Part shown: piece by piece, positions 12,961 to 22,859 of the stretch
Layout of the letters: each line of letters opens with the position of its first letter
Position numbering within the stretch: the stretch's first letter is position 1
NCBI GenBank assembly: GCA_012845835.1
Contig: JABAKD010000002.1
Coordinates: 6,267,106 to 6,331,105 of the forward strand
Source: Undaria pinnatifida
Lineage: Eukaryota; Sar; Phaeophyceae; Laminariales; Alariaceae
Direction of reading: 5' to 3'
DNA: 64,000 nucleotides
The notes under the pieces: model-generated
What the model was told of the DNA's origin: nothing
The model's input: only the letters and a program-made list of their open reading frames with translations
The model's database searches: none
Position numbers and translations under genes: made by a program

Positions 12961-13740
12961 TGTTTTCTCCACATCCGGCAGTGCGATTTAGTGTTGTGAC
13001 TGCCGCTGGGATCTGCATGGTCAGGTGAGCGGTACGACGGCGAAACGGAGAAAACAATCGCGAAATGATAGGCGATGAGGTAATCGCCATCAATTGTTGA
13101 ATCCTTTCGTGATTGCGATCGTATGCCACCATAGTCTGAGATACGGGTATGAATGGTATCATAGTGTACGGGCTGTACAGTTTGATGGAGTCGGACCGTT
13201 TTCGGGCTTTAAGGCATTTTGGCATCGCAGCGAGAGGTGGTACATGCGGTAGAAATACTGCACTGAGAGCCAATCACAGAGCTCGCAGCGAAACACAGGC
13301 CGAGGTGTTCCCGGCCGTCCGTACATATATGTGGCATCCGTTCTGGGCTGTTTTGTGTGCCATACGATATCGTTTAAGAAGTCGACGTTGTAAGTAAAAC
13401 ACGTTCTGCATACAAAGATAACGCAGAATATTCGAAGGAGCTATCACATCCGGAACATGGTTCGGGCGCCTTCAATGCTCGGTACACATATTTGTGTTCG
13501 CGTATTTATGTGTAAGGTCGATGATACGTAATTTCATAATGTTTCGTTTGACGGAAATGCCTGGGACCATGTCGCGTGTCGCCCTGGACTGTGTTAGACA
13601 ATTGGCTAATGCTTGCTCGTGTTTCTTAGGAGTAAACCTTAGACGGTATACTTAGTCCTATATTTCTGCGCCAGTAATATCGGCTGCCGATGGGAAAAAA
13701 TTACGATTTCGAAGAATAGGTGGTTCCAAGATTTGGTCCT
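12960..13740 (-). repeat. Upstream flank of epimerase copy C
   Basis: This matches the upstream region of copy B (30.28-31.0 kb) in direct orientation. Examples are 13,320-13,440 with 30,640-30,765 and 13,510-13,665 with 30,825-30,985. The conserved upstream block seen in copies A and B (see 30,341-30,408) is recognisable but eroded near 13,000-13,060. No gene is seen. Confidence 0.55.
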
Positions 13741-13751
13741 GATTGCTGCGA

Positions 13752-14795
13752 ATGTACGTGATTAGCGATCATTTCCTCTCCCGACGAGCAATCCAGAGAG
13801 AACAAATAGAAGCAGGGAAGAAAATACAGAGGATCAACCTGTCTCGATCATCTACGAGGTCGTCACCGATGCTAGGTGTCGCGCCGGTACCGGCCTCCTC
13901 TCCGACGCCAGCCGCTCTGCATATCCTGCTGACAGAGAGGGGCTCCATTGGCCCGGTACCTCCCAACACCGTCCGCGCGGATATCCCGTGCACGGTGCGG
14001 AACGCACTGGGCCCACCACCCGTATGCGACCTCGATCGCATCGTCACGGCAGATGGCCGCAGCTGCTCCGAGAGCGACCGGATGGAACTCGCGATCCATT
14101 TCTTCAACCTCATCGCCCGCCTGAAGCCAGCCCCGGGCTCTACTACTTGGGTGCAAGTGCTGCGGGATGCGGAGGCGGTCGAGTACTCGCCCCGTACTTC
14201 AGCTTTATCGCTTTCGGGAAGACGGAACCAAAAGCTTTGGCCCGGTACCCCCCAACACCGTCCGCGCGGATATCTCGTGCACGGTGCGGAACGCACTGGG
14301 CCCACCACCCGTATGCGACCTCGATCGCATCGTCACGGCAGATGGCCGCAGCTGCTCCGAGAGCGACCGGATGGAACTCGCGATCCATTTCGTCGACCTC
14401 ATCGCCCGCCTGAAGCCTGCCCCGGGCTCTACTACTTGGGTGCAAGTGCTGCGGGATGCATAGGCGGTCGAGTACTCGCCCCGTACTTCAGCTCGATCGC
14501 TTTCGGGAAGACGGAACCAAAAGCTTTGATCACAGAGTACGTGGTTAGCACAGCGCTTCACCACGGCTTATTGCTGGCGGGGGCCGACTGCGTGCTTCTG
14601 TACGGGACGGGGGATCGCGCGTCGGAGATCGCCGCGGGGACCTACAAGACCGGCGCTGCGGCCACTGACACAGCACAGGCGGTCCCAACAGCCCTGAGTG
14701 CTCCGACAAGCACCCCTTTTGCGTCTGGAGGCGTCACGGAAACTGCGGCAGGGACGTCTTCCGCACATGGAGATAGCGCGAGTAGCGAGAAATAG
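13752..14795 (+). CDS. GC-rich open frame of unknown function with internal duplication
   Basis: From the ATG at 13,752 a frame of 347 codons stays open to 14,795. I do not recognise the protein. The region is clearly richer in GC than its surroundings, and its C-terminal part is Ala/Thr/Ser-rich. A near-perfect tandem duplication of 289 bases (13,951-14,239 and 14,240-14,528) lies inside it. Since 289 is not a multiple of three, the same DNA is read in two different frames within the one ORF. The second unit, in the frame used by the first, hits a TAG at 14,461-14,463. The original protein was therefore probably changed by this event. It may be a fragment of a retroelement gag-like gene, perhaps linked to the recombinase element 4 kb downstream, but nothing proves this. 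Confidence 0.35.
   Translation: MYVISDHFLSRRAIQREQIEAGKKIQRINLSRSSTRSSPMLGVAPVPASSPTPAALHILLTERGSIGPVPPNTVRADIPCTVRNALGPPPVCDLDRIVTADGRSCSESDRMELAIHFFNLIARLKPAPGSTTWVQVLRDAEAVEYSPRTSALSLSGRRNQKLWPGTPQHRPRGYLVHGAERTGPTTRMRPRSHRHGRWPQLLRERPDGTRDPFRRPHRPPEACPGLYYLGASAAGCIGGRVLAPYFSSIAFGKTEPKALITEYVVSTALHHGLLLAGADCVLLYGTGDRASEIAAGTYKTGAAATDTAQAVPTALSAPTSTPFASGGVTETAAGTSSAHGDSASSEK
13951..14528. repeat. 289-bp tandem duplication, about 97% identical
   Basis: Two adjacent units, 13,951-14,239 and 14,240-14,528, each run from GCCCGGTACC to AAAAGCTTTG. I count roughly eight to ten differences. This is far younger than the surrounding duplications, whose copies are hard to align. Confidence 0.9.
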
Positions 14796-14799
14796 AACA

Positions 14800-16970
14800 A
14801 AGTAGGCGAGATGATGGACGGGCCGGGAGACTGAGCGTTGGTGAGCCTGTTGCTGAAGCAACACCACAACCACGAGGCAAGGTCGCACGAGTTTCTGAGT
14901 CGGTAGCAGGGGCGTAACTCAGGAGTAAGGGGTGCTTCAGAGGTAATATAACATCACTGCTGTACCGCCGGGAAAATGTCCACGTTCTAATATGAATTGT
15001 TGCACTGCTGCAAAAATGAGAGACCCTCGTGCTGTTACGAAATGCTTAGATTAGACTAGACTATACATTACGGTCTAAAAGGTTGTATTGCTGATGCAAA
15101 CATGGCGTACTGCTGGAACTCGAATTGCAAGTGTGTTGGTGTTGAGTGTATTGGGTTTTGCCCCAGAATGATGCGAAAGGTGGTAGTTTGTAACACCAAG
15201 GGTCTGGGGTGCTTCAGTGACTTACAGCAGAAACTACGGCCGCAGCTGCGAGGGCAGCTGCAATAGCAGCAGCGTTGACGTGAACTCGCGCGCCACCGAA
15301 ATCGTGAGCGTATATATGGCGTGGCCGGTACGGCGGCGGGTGTAGGGAAGTAGCTCCTCACGTGGTGGAGTACCCGTTGGCTTCAATACGGTGAAAGGAA
15401 CATACGCCCGTGAGTACTTGACATGTTTGTACGTATGTGTGCGATCTGCAACAAAAAACGGAGATTTCTACCAATCTACATCCCGAGTAATACTCCGATC
15501 GCGAATATTATATCTCCGACCGTATAACATAGTTACAGCCATAAGCACATTTTTCCTTATCCGGGTACCCAAGGGATTCCTGGATGCTGGTGTACTGGTC
15601 TGCATTGTCGTTTTTCCCAAATTAATTCGCATAATCAAGTCCGCGGTCACAGCATAGGCTGCAGTCTTTCTGAAGCTAAGGAATATCCAAAAAAAAAAAC
15701 AAAAAAAAAAAACAAAGGGTGGTACATGCATTAATCACAGCAGACGCAATTCATGCCTCCACCAGGAACATAAAAAAGTTGAATGCAAAGTCAGCCTATG
15801 GTGTGCCAGGTCCATACTGGTGAATACGTCTCACTATTCGCGGCTAGAAAAAACGACTATGCCGCTTGCCACCCAAGAAAGACTACTACGTATATATTGC
15901 ACGTAGTACCCATCACTGCGCGTACGCGCGACAGACGCAAGTCAACTGGAAAAAAGAAACAAAGAAGAGAAAAGAAGATAGTTGAAAGAAAATTCAAGAA
16001 AGTGAAAAACGAATAAAGGAAAGGAAACAAAAGAAAAGACACGAAAGCAAGTGAAGACAAGACCAGAAGTTAAAGCACAAAAAGAGGAAAGAGAAACATG
16101 TCATACCAGCAAACCTTAGAAGCTGACTAACGACGGCATTGGGCTCATAGAAAGCATCACGTGCATCAAAAATGATACTGTGGAGAAAACGCAACAAGGG
16201 AAAGAAATATGGGCGATCTTACGCTATCTTGTGACGGCCATTGGAAGGGTCACAAATTTCAAGACGATGATGGCCAGCGTCAGGCTTCAGTCGTTCGGGT
16301 AGGATCCCCCCCCCTTCCCCCCTCTCCCCCCCCCCCCACATCCTCCCCCTCCCCCCTTCGCTTGGCCGCTTAGAGATGCCGACGGTGGATGGCGGTACCG
16401 CAACCGTTGCGTGTCGTTCTGCAGCTTTACGTCTCTCCGTCTCATGTCATTTCCGTATGAATAACTCGGCTCCCTCCTCCACTCGTCGAAACCATCTGAT
16501 ATCTGCCGGCCTTCCGAGCAGCCTTTCGCCACCCTTCGAATTCCATTCAAAAGACTGACATATCCTTCTTCAGATGAGCCAACCAGTCCTTCTTTATCCC
16601 CCTGAGTAACGCCTATCCCCAACAAGCTCCCCAAACATTATCCTCTGCAGCAGACGCTCCTCTCCTATACGTGCTATGAATCCCGCAATCAATCTGTTGA
16701 GTATGTGCTAAATGTGTGTGGGAGGTGTTTCACTAGCATCATAAGCGTAAGAATATACGTGTGCACAACTATCGTTACCAGCCAGAACAAGCTCAATATA
16801 TTCCTGTGTTTATTTCTAGTATGCTTATGAATCCCTCGTAATCCGGGTGCCAGGTAGGGAACTAACCTGGTTCCGAGGGACGAACGGGTGAACCGTGCAC
16901 GAAAACTGCTGTACGCTAACCAACCGTGATGCTGCTTTATCGCTTCCCTGGTTGATTCCACGATAGCCCC
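14800..16970. other. Stretch without recognisable gene; low-complexity tracts
   Basis: I see no supportable gene. Notable composition: an A-rich run at 15,690-15,716, a purine-rich, almost pyrimidine-free stretch at about 15,950-16,100, and cytosine tracts at 16,306-16,357. The short open frames here are products of that bias. Confidence 0.5.
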
Positions 16971-17190
16971 CCCCCTAAAAGCGGCGATTTCTTAAACGAA
17001 TGTTTCGTGGCTACTGGACACGAGGAAATATACTATGAAAAATATGTCCATTTACTTTCTTGTGTGCAAAGGACGGTTGAACGATGACGTCGGGGTGGCA
17101 TGGGGCACCGGTTGCGGCCAGGAGCTGGTTTCAAAAAAGGCGATTTCGTCAAAGAAGAATTGGGGGGGCTAGCGTAGAACGATTCCCCTG
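16970..17190 (+). repeat. Dispersed repeat shared with 7,370-7,590 and 36,470-36,620
   Basis: Shared words are TTTCTTGTGTGCAAAGG, then GGTTTCAAA and GGCGATTTCGT, in the same order as at 7,379-7,575. The copy at 36,470-36,620 is inverted. There is no conserved open frame. It is a piece of an old dispersed element or of the duplicated unit. Confidence 0.5.
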
Positions 17191-17284
17191 CTCGCCTGGT
17201 CTGGCCCACGTTTCACCAAGAGGCGTAGCAACACACGTGCAACAGTCCACGTTAACCCAACCATGATCTATACTGTTTCCCGGC

Positions 17285-17680
17285 GCGGAAGAGTCTGTGG
17301 ATCACCGGCAATCGAATATCAAACCCGGGGCCAAAGATAACGCGGGAAGGTCTGCGGATCCGGGCCAACGAGTATCAAATCCGGTGCCCGGGGCTCAAAA
17401 TAAATGCTCAACACCAACGGGAATGACTTCCGGTAACAGACAGACGGAACAGGGTACCGGTGCAGGGGGAAGCAGGTTGAGTGTACGCCAAAGCGAGTTA
17501 TGTCCAGATATGCGGCGGGCTGGTCTTCGCGGTTAACTAGCGGGGGTATGCAGGTTTGGGCCAACGTGTATCAAACCCGGTGCGTGCGGTGAAAACTAGC
17601 GAGGGACCACTAACGATAGAGCGCAAGGGTGTGCGGATCTCGGCCAACGAGTATTTAACCCGGTGCAAGCGGATCGAGAA
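17285..17680 (+). repeat. Irregular tandem repeats
   Basis: About four imperfect copies of a roughly 35-base motif (GGATC, then GGCCAACGAGTATCAAA, then CCGGTGC) occur near 17,295, 17,355, 17,547 and 17,633, at uneven spacing. No coding capacity is conserved. They sit upstream of the recombinase element but cannot be tied to it. Confidence 0.45.
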
Positions 17681-18219
17681 AATAGCTACACTCCACAAAT
17701 GGTAGGGATTGCCCACGGGCTGCGGCACGGGTGAGGGATTATGCACGGTAACAGGTTATAGCGGTGCGGCAAGGAAAAATGAAATAGCCTATGAAATCAC
17801 CTTGCACAACTAGACTGATATTAGCGTGTGGTGCCGGTGTACTCGGGACGATGTAATCGTACCCATACGTGGTACGCGACACGGGATAGAGTGTTGACAC
17901 GTGGGACACTCCCACACATTGGGGGGGTAAGCACGCACGAGATGCACGGGCCACGCGAGGCGTTAGAAAAGACCGAAATATTTATTGAAAGGAAGCACGG
18001 GAATCGAGGGCAACCCCAACGGCTATGCCCTGTCACACGCCCGACAGAGCCAACGATGAAAGCGATGGCAAAATCCAGAGCTGACACGGCTTCCTCTCCC
18101 CCACCCAGCACTAGAACGAATTGCGGGTAAGTGCATGAGCATGACGGTAGCCGTCACTGTGGACAAACGCCATGTTCACATTGCTCTCGAGGTTAGAGAA
18201 GTCCGGGTCGCACCGCGTC

Positions 18220-19060
18220 GACTTGTCGCGAGACGAATGTGTGGACCTCCGAGGGCAATATAAACAGTGGTTGAGCATCTCGTTCTCCTCTCACCGCCTG
18301 TGGGAGCAGGCGCAATACGTTACGGCCGACTTCACCGGGGCGCGACCGACGCATCCTCCACGGCATAGGGGAAGAGTATTGGACGCGGTGACAGGTCCAT
18401 TCCGCGTTCCCCGAAGGATGGTGGACTCGGCAGAGCAGAAGGAAGGACAAGGTTGCTTTGTACCACGCACTACTCCAATTATGCGCGCGATATCCCGACG
18501 CCTTACGGCGAGCGCCACTCCTGGTCAGCGTGGACAACAAGTTAGTCGTGGGAGCCTTCCGGAATGGTCAAGCAAAAGACCCCGTGTCGCACACGTTGAT
18601 AGTTCACTTGTTTGAGCTTCAGGTCGAACTAGGTTTATGTTATGCCTAAATTGGGTCCCGACCGCCGACAGCGGTATCATGGATGCCATTCGGCAACCCT
18701 CGAGAGAGTCGGTTATCCAGCTGCAGCCTAGTGCGTTCCACAGCCTGCGGCAGGCGATGGCGGTAATCAAGTTTGACGGCATGATTTCCTTGGAATCTGC
18801 GCACAAAGATCCAGTCAGGCGCGACAAGTTACCATTCTTTTTGCAGTACCACTGCGAAGGCGCTTCGGGGGCAGACGTAATGGTCCAAGACATCTTGAGG
18901 TTGCCAGAGTGGCATTAAACAATGTTTTGTTACAGTTTCCTCCGCCAGCTATGGTAGGAACTATTATCCACCACTTGGCAGAGTTGCGGGCCCATGCCGT
19001 GATACTCGCTCCTGACGTCCGAGTACCTTGTCCCAGTGCTGCAACAAGCAACCGTCAGGT
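18220..19060 (+). pseudogene. RNase H and C-terminal pol region of a DIRS-like element, broken
   Basis: Translated pieces in alternating frames carry the RNase H signatures of this group. They are TDASSTA near 18,346 followed by TAG where Trp is expected, LLVSVDNKLVVGAFRNG near 18,515-18,570, and NWVPTAD with a following DAI-S-PSRES segment near 18,640-18,715. Next come QPSAFHSLRQAM and PFFLQYHCEGASGADVM (about 18,730-18,880), then a PPPAMVGTIIHHLAELRAHA segment near 18,943. The last segments resemble the conserved region after RNase H in DIRS elements. At least three frame changes are needed to read through. Confidence 0.65.
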
Positions 19061-19469
19061 TGATGGTGGTTGCACCGAGCATCGCCGGGGGTGTTATCCA
19101 TTGGCCTGGCCACCGCGGAGGGTTAAGAGATTTCGAGCGTACGAAGTAGATTTCGATAGAAATAGGTAAATGATCGCCCAAAATAAAGAGCGTGCGTACC
19201 CCGTGGGAACCTTAAGCAACGTACACCCCGCCCTCTCCCAACGACTTCGTCTCCCGCACTTCATACGTCAGTGTGAAGTGTGTACAGTGCCTCCTAGGTG
19301 AGCATGGCAGCGCCAGGAAGCGGGGGGAGGAGGAGGAATCATGCAACGTGGCCGTGCGCTTACGAGGCAGCACGGTCACGTACATGCAGATCATGAACCA
19401 TGGGCACATTTAGCTATTGCTCGCACTGCGGAGCCCAATCGTCCCGAGTCCCTCCAATCACGCGCGACA

Positions 19470-20640
19470 CACGCGCGCGGCCCGTCGTCATTGACGCCAA
19501 TGTGCTGCAGGCTCGTCGGTCGGAAATGATGGACACGATAGAAGAACGGCCAGGGCAACAGTATTTGATTAAAATATTCGACGAGTTTGACTCGTTTCTC
19601 TTGTTCTACTCGCACGGACGCCTCGGTTGGAAAGACGCGTCCGCCGACGATGCTTTTGAGCGGTGCCGTTTCTTGGACTTACAAAGCCGGGGGACTACGT
19701 GAGTACACGACGCCGCGTGCGCCAGACTGAGGTTGACGGGGGGACAGGCTTGCACGCCCAATAGTGAGTGTTCGGAGTGTTCGAATCAGTGCGCAGCAGG
19801 GTCAATAGACAAAGGTGTTGTGTTTGAACTGCGGATGTTCATGCGGGAAATGTTCGTGAAGGTAGAAGACTGGGATCCAGTCCACAAACGGAGAAACCCA
19901 TGCTGTAGCGCCCTGATAGTATCCCACCTCACGTGCGTGAGCGACACGCAGAGTGTCGGTGAAGCAGGCAGCTCCGCTCCTGACACACGTTTTTGCCGGA
20001 TTGTTGCAGGATCTGCCAACGCGCAAATTCAGAATTCGAGCACGCCAGGGCGAATCGAGCTCCTGGAGACATTGCCCTGGTTGCCCTCCCGTTCGATTCG
20101 ATGAGACAGGGGTATGAGCTATCATTGACAATGGGTTCGCAGGTGCTGCGACTACCGGAGTCGGCTGGGCTTATTTCAACTTTCTGTTCGGGAAAACCAT
20201 GAAGCGGTCAACACAAGCGGTGGTCGTGTTAGCGGACAAGGGATTCCTTCACGTCTGCACCCTCTGGGCGGCTAGGGAAGAAATTTCCGCCGCAAATCAT
20301 CGGGTGGGATTTTAACTAAGAGTTATATATTCTCCGTTGTCCTCGCGGACGGGGGCGGGGGACGGTAGCGTTGTCAGCGCTGAGCATGGCGGCGGCGTTG
20401 CAGGGGCACCAGCGCGCAGGGAAAATGCCCGACCACTTTACCATGAATTCCTTCCGGGTAGGTGGTTCTGTAAGCAAGTCATTAGAGGGTGGGCAGTCCA
20501 CGGGGTAATGAAGATCGGGGGGTGGATGACTGAGAAGATAGCAATGTACTATATCGGGTCGACCACGAGTACTCGGGTACCAGCGTTCTAGAAGAAGCGC
20601 GACCTTGACCACGCGAACGCGGGCGATTTCCCGCTTTCTC
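19470..20640 (+). pseudogene. Tyrosine recombinase, broken
   Basis: The fragments, in order, are VIDANVLQARRSEMMDTIEE and a following long helix-rich segment (19,480-19,700), and LRMFMREMFVKVEDWDPVHK (19,828-19,890). Then come DSMRQGYELSLTMGSQVLRLPE (split across 20,096-20,160), VVVLADKGFLHV, and KIGGW with YYIGST (20,510-20,560). The fragment with SMR-GYEL carries the expected first catalytic Arg. The His-x-x-Arg box near 20,435 reads HEFL, so its Arg is lost, while the Tyr region YYIG remains. It is non-functional. A Crypton-type recombinase is the alternative, but the adjoining RNase H argues for a DIRS-like source. Confidence 0.7.
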
Positions 20641-20783
20641 CGGCACTTGAAAAAGATTTTTCATCGTTTTCGTCTAAGTACGCCTAACAGGGCACTAATG
20701 ATAAATTTGGTTGAGCCGACACAGAACCCGGTAGGTGGCGCACTAGGAAGAAATGAAAACGAGGAAGGTAGGACCATCGACCA

Positions 20784-21012
20784 GGGCAGGAGGCCCCATC
20801 CAATCCAACAAATGTGTTGAATGGCCGATACCAGCGGAAACAAACACGTCAGTAGTATTTTCGGCACGGTTATTTCAATCCCTGGGACGGGCACCGCGGT
20901 GAGATCACACTCATCACGGGGTGTATCCTGGGCAAGACGCTCCTGCCTCAGGGCAGGAGGCCTTATCTACTTCAATACCTACATTGAATGGCCGATACCA
21001 GCGGAAAAACAA
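20784..21012 (+). repeat. Direct repeats 3' of the tyrosine recombinase
   Basis: Two copies of a 60-bp word start with GGGCAGGAGGCC and end with GAATGGCCGATACCAGCGGAAA, at 20,784-20,843 and 20,951-21,012, 167 bases apart. Direct repeats after the recombinase fit the split direct repeats of Ngaro/PAT-type elements. A matching 5' member was not found. Confidence 0.55.
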
Positions 21013-21109
21013 TACTGCAGGAACCTGGTGACAAACCTTTACAATATTTCGTATTTTGTGTTATACATTCTCGTGTTCCAGATACACTGGTTGACATATT
21101 AAACCAGTT

Positions 21110-21250
21110 ACGGTGGGCATCATATGCGTATTATAACGATCGTCCTGTCGACGATTGCGTTTGTTAATGACTTAGAGGGTACCAGTCCGTTGACCACTGG
21201 GGAAGGTAAAGCAATGGCGCACCCAAGCAAAGAAGTCATGTCACGGTAAA
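21110..21250 (-). repeat. SINE-like head fragment, minus strand
   Basis: On the complement it shows CCCAGTGGTCAACGGACTGGTACC and a GTCGTCGAC-like block of the tRNA-derived family. It corresponds in position to the minus-strand copies at 2.2-2.5 and 38.2-38.45 kb, so it is the unit-2 member of the inverted pair. Confidence 0.45.
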
Positions 21251-21289
21251 GGTTGCAGTTGTTGTTTTGACTAATAATGCATCTGCCCG

Positions 21290-21505
21290 ATTGAGCGCCT
21301 CAAGCGGGGAACTACCGGTTAGTCACTGGATAAGTTTTTCCACGAGTACATTTTATTCGAAGGGTAAGACAAAGATGTTTTTTCGGGTTGCGCGAACGAA
21401 CGCCTTCGAAGTCAATTTTCTGTTGGTGAGATATTGAGCTCCTCATGTCAGGACCGCCGAAACTTTCTGTTGCACCCCTACCGTGAAACGGCTCTAAGAC
21501 ACACA
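21290..21505 (-). repeat. Palindrome-bearing small element, minus strand
   Basis: The complement reads CATGAGGAGCTCAATATCTC, then TGACTTCGAAGGCGTTCGTTCGC and CAACCCG, then TTCCCCGCTTGAGGCGCTCAA. This is the same order as the copies at 735-1,060 and 28,735-29,015. It sits between segments that are adjacent in the paralogous blocks (2,480/2,500 and 38,460/38,480), so it looks like an insertion. Confidence 0.55.
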
Positions 21506-21539
21506 TGTACTACTGGACACTATCACCGTTCTATGAGCC

Positions 21540-22050
21540 AGGAGCAACACAAACTCCCACACGCTCAAATCAACTCAGTTCGTTTCGGCGCTAGTGAATA
21601 TTGCATGCCGGGTGTCGTCCTTAGAAGAAGACTATTCACCCAACTAAGTTCCGACATATCATACGCAAAATGAACTGTTAACTCTGGTGCCGTCGGTTTA
21701 CGAAGCCTCAATATAATAGTACCATACACAATTTCTCCAATGATATTCAGCGAATAACACCACGATAGCCACGTTGGTCAGCTCGCCGACCAAAACTGAG
21801 CCCCAGTTATTCAGGCTGAATTTAGCCCCGTCCTCGAGCGAGGTCGATCACCTCGTAGCTTGGATGACAACCCGTTCGCTGGGCCATACAAGTTTGCTGA
21901 TTTTCTTTGGAATGAATCACGCCAAAGATGGCAATGAGAGGTGTTTTTCCCTTCGCTCTAACATGCCGCACAGAAAGGTCAAAACTTGAGCAAGACTGAC
22001 AAAAGTACTACGTTCGAAAGTTAAGGTCCTGCTTACGGTATAGCACGGAC
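21540..22050. repeat. Fragment of the 3.5-kb repeat block
   Basis: This matches 2,500-3,080 and 38,480-38,990, with the landmark GTGAATATTGCATGCCGGGTG at 21,593. The rest of that block is missing here and is replaced by the GC-rich segment at 22.1-22.8 kb. No gene is seen. Confidence 0.5.
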
Positions 22051-22124
22051 GAAAGCACACCTCGGTGATAACACCTTGACATATATAAATATTATCACCG
22101 GGTGTACTGTTGAGAGGGGGTGTT

Positions 22125-22751
22125 TTATCTGACGCGTCCTCGGTGATAAGCACCATGCACGATAGCCCCGCAGCTAGGGGGTGTGCTATTGAGGAGGTGC
22201 GACCAGGAGGGGGTGTGCTGACAGCATTTTTGGTTGATAACGATAGTTACCAGATCCCGGCCGGGTTCCAAATCTTTGCAATTCCGACTCCAGCTATCCA
22301 TGTGTCCTCTTGCCCTTTTCTTCTGGGGCTCCGTAACGAGGGCTTCCCCGTCGTTGTGCTGCCACTCTTGGGCCTCACCAGGTTGCATGGTCTCGTCGCT
22401 AGTCGAAATCGTAGTAGTTGCCGATTGAGTTGCTGCCGACGGGGGCTCAGGCTCTTTGGCTGGAGCGTTTGGCATTGCTGCGAGAGCTGCGGGTGGTTCG
22501 CCGGATTTGGTACCAGCAGTCGGGGCTTGTAACTCGGCGGACGTAAGAGACGTGATACCGTTAATGCCGGCACCCGTAGGCGTCCTGGTCCCCGAGAAAA
22601 ATGTCATTATCGCCGCCCGAGGCGCAGCAGGAGCAGCTACAGGTGAGGTCAAAGCCTCGGACTTGTTCGCCCCAATAGTTGCCTCTATGCTGGTGTCCAA
22701 TGGGACTGTCATAACCCATACCTGAGGTTGCCGCAAACACAAAGGTCGCAA
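22125..22751 (-). CDS. Uncharacterised GC-rich open frame, 208 residues at most
   Basis: The frame is open for 208 codons on the minus strand, in a GC-rich island absent from the paralogous blocks. The product would be rich in Ala, Pro, Thr and Ser, with runs such as EPPAALAAMPNAPAKEPEPP and a basic patch KKRAR. This is typical of a disordered region. I recognise no domain. The first codon is not secure, and the segment could equally be an exon or a retroelement gag fragment. Confidence 0.3.
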   Translation of the reverse strand: MRPLCLRQPQVWVMTVPLDTSIEATIGANKSEALTSPVAAPAAPRAAIMTFFSGTRTPTGAGINGITSLTSAELQAPTAGTKSGEPPAALAAMPNAPAKEPEPPSAATQSATTTISTSDETMQPGEAQEWQHNDGEALVTEPQKKRARGHMDSWSRNCKDLEPGRDLVTIVINQKCCQHTPSWSHLLNSTPPSCGAIVHGAYHRGRVR

Positions 22752-22859
22752 CTACTCCAGAACAGGTCGATGAGACTGCAGGTGAATACACGATGGCCTC
22801 AACAACCAAGACAAAGCGTCACCGAAGTGAATTTTGGGTGTTAGACGGCAGGGATTGTC

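Larger units (their letters stand above)
18100..21010 (+). mobile_element. Degenerate tyrosine-recombinase (DIRS/Ngaro-like) retroelement
   Basis: The order is an RNase H and C-terminal pol region (18.2-19.06 kb), a tyrosine recombinase (19.47-20.64 kb), then a pair of direct repeats (20,784-20,843 and 20,951-21,012). This order, and the lack of a DDE integrase, is that of YR retrotransposons. No reverse-transcriptase core is recognisable upstream, so the element is 5'-truncated or eroded. Every domain is broken by stops and frameshifts. It lies between epimerase copies C and B. Confidence 0.7.

Noticed and set aside
15857-16197. Phe/Leu- and Lys-rich frames around the purine-rich stretch
   Set aside because: They arise from a low-complexity purine tract; no motif or conservation.
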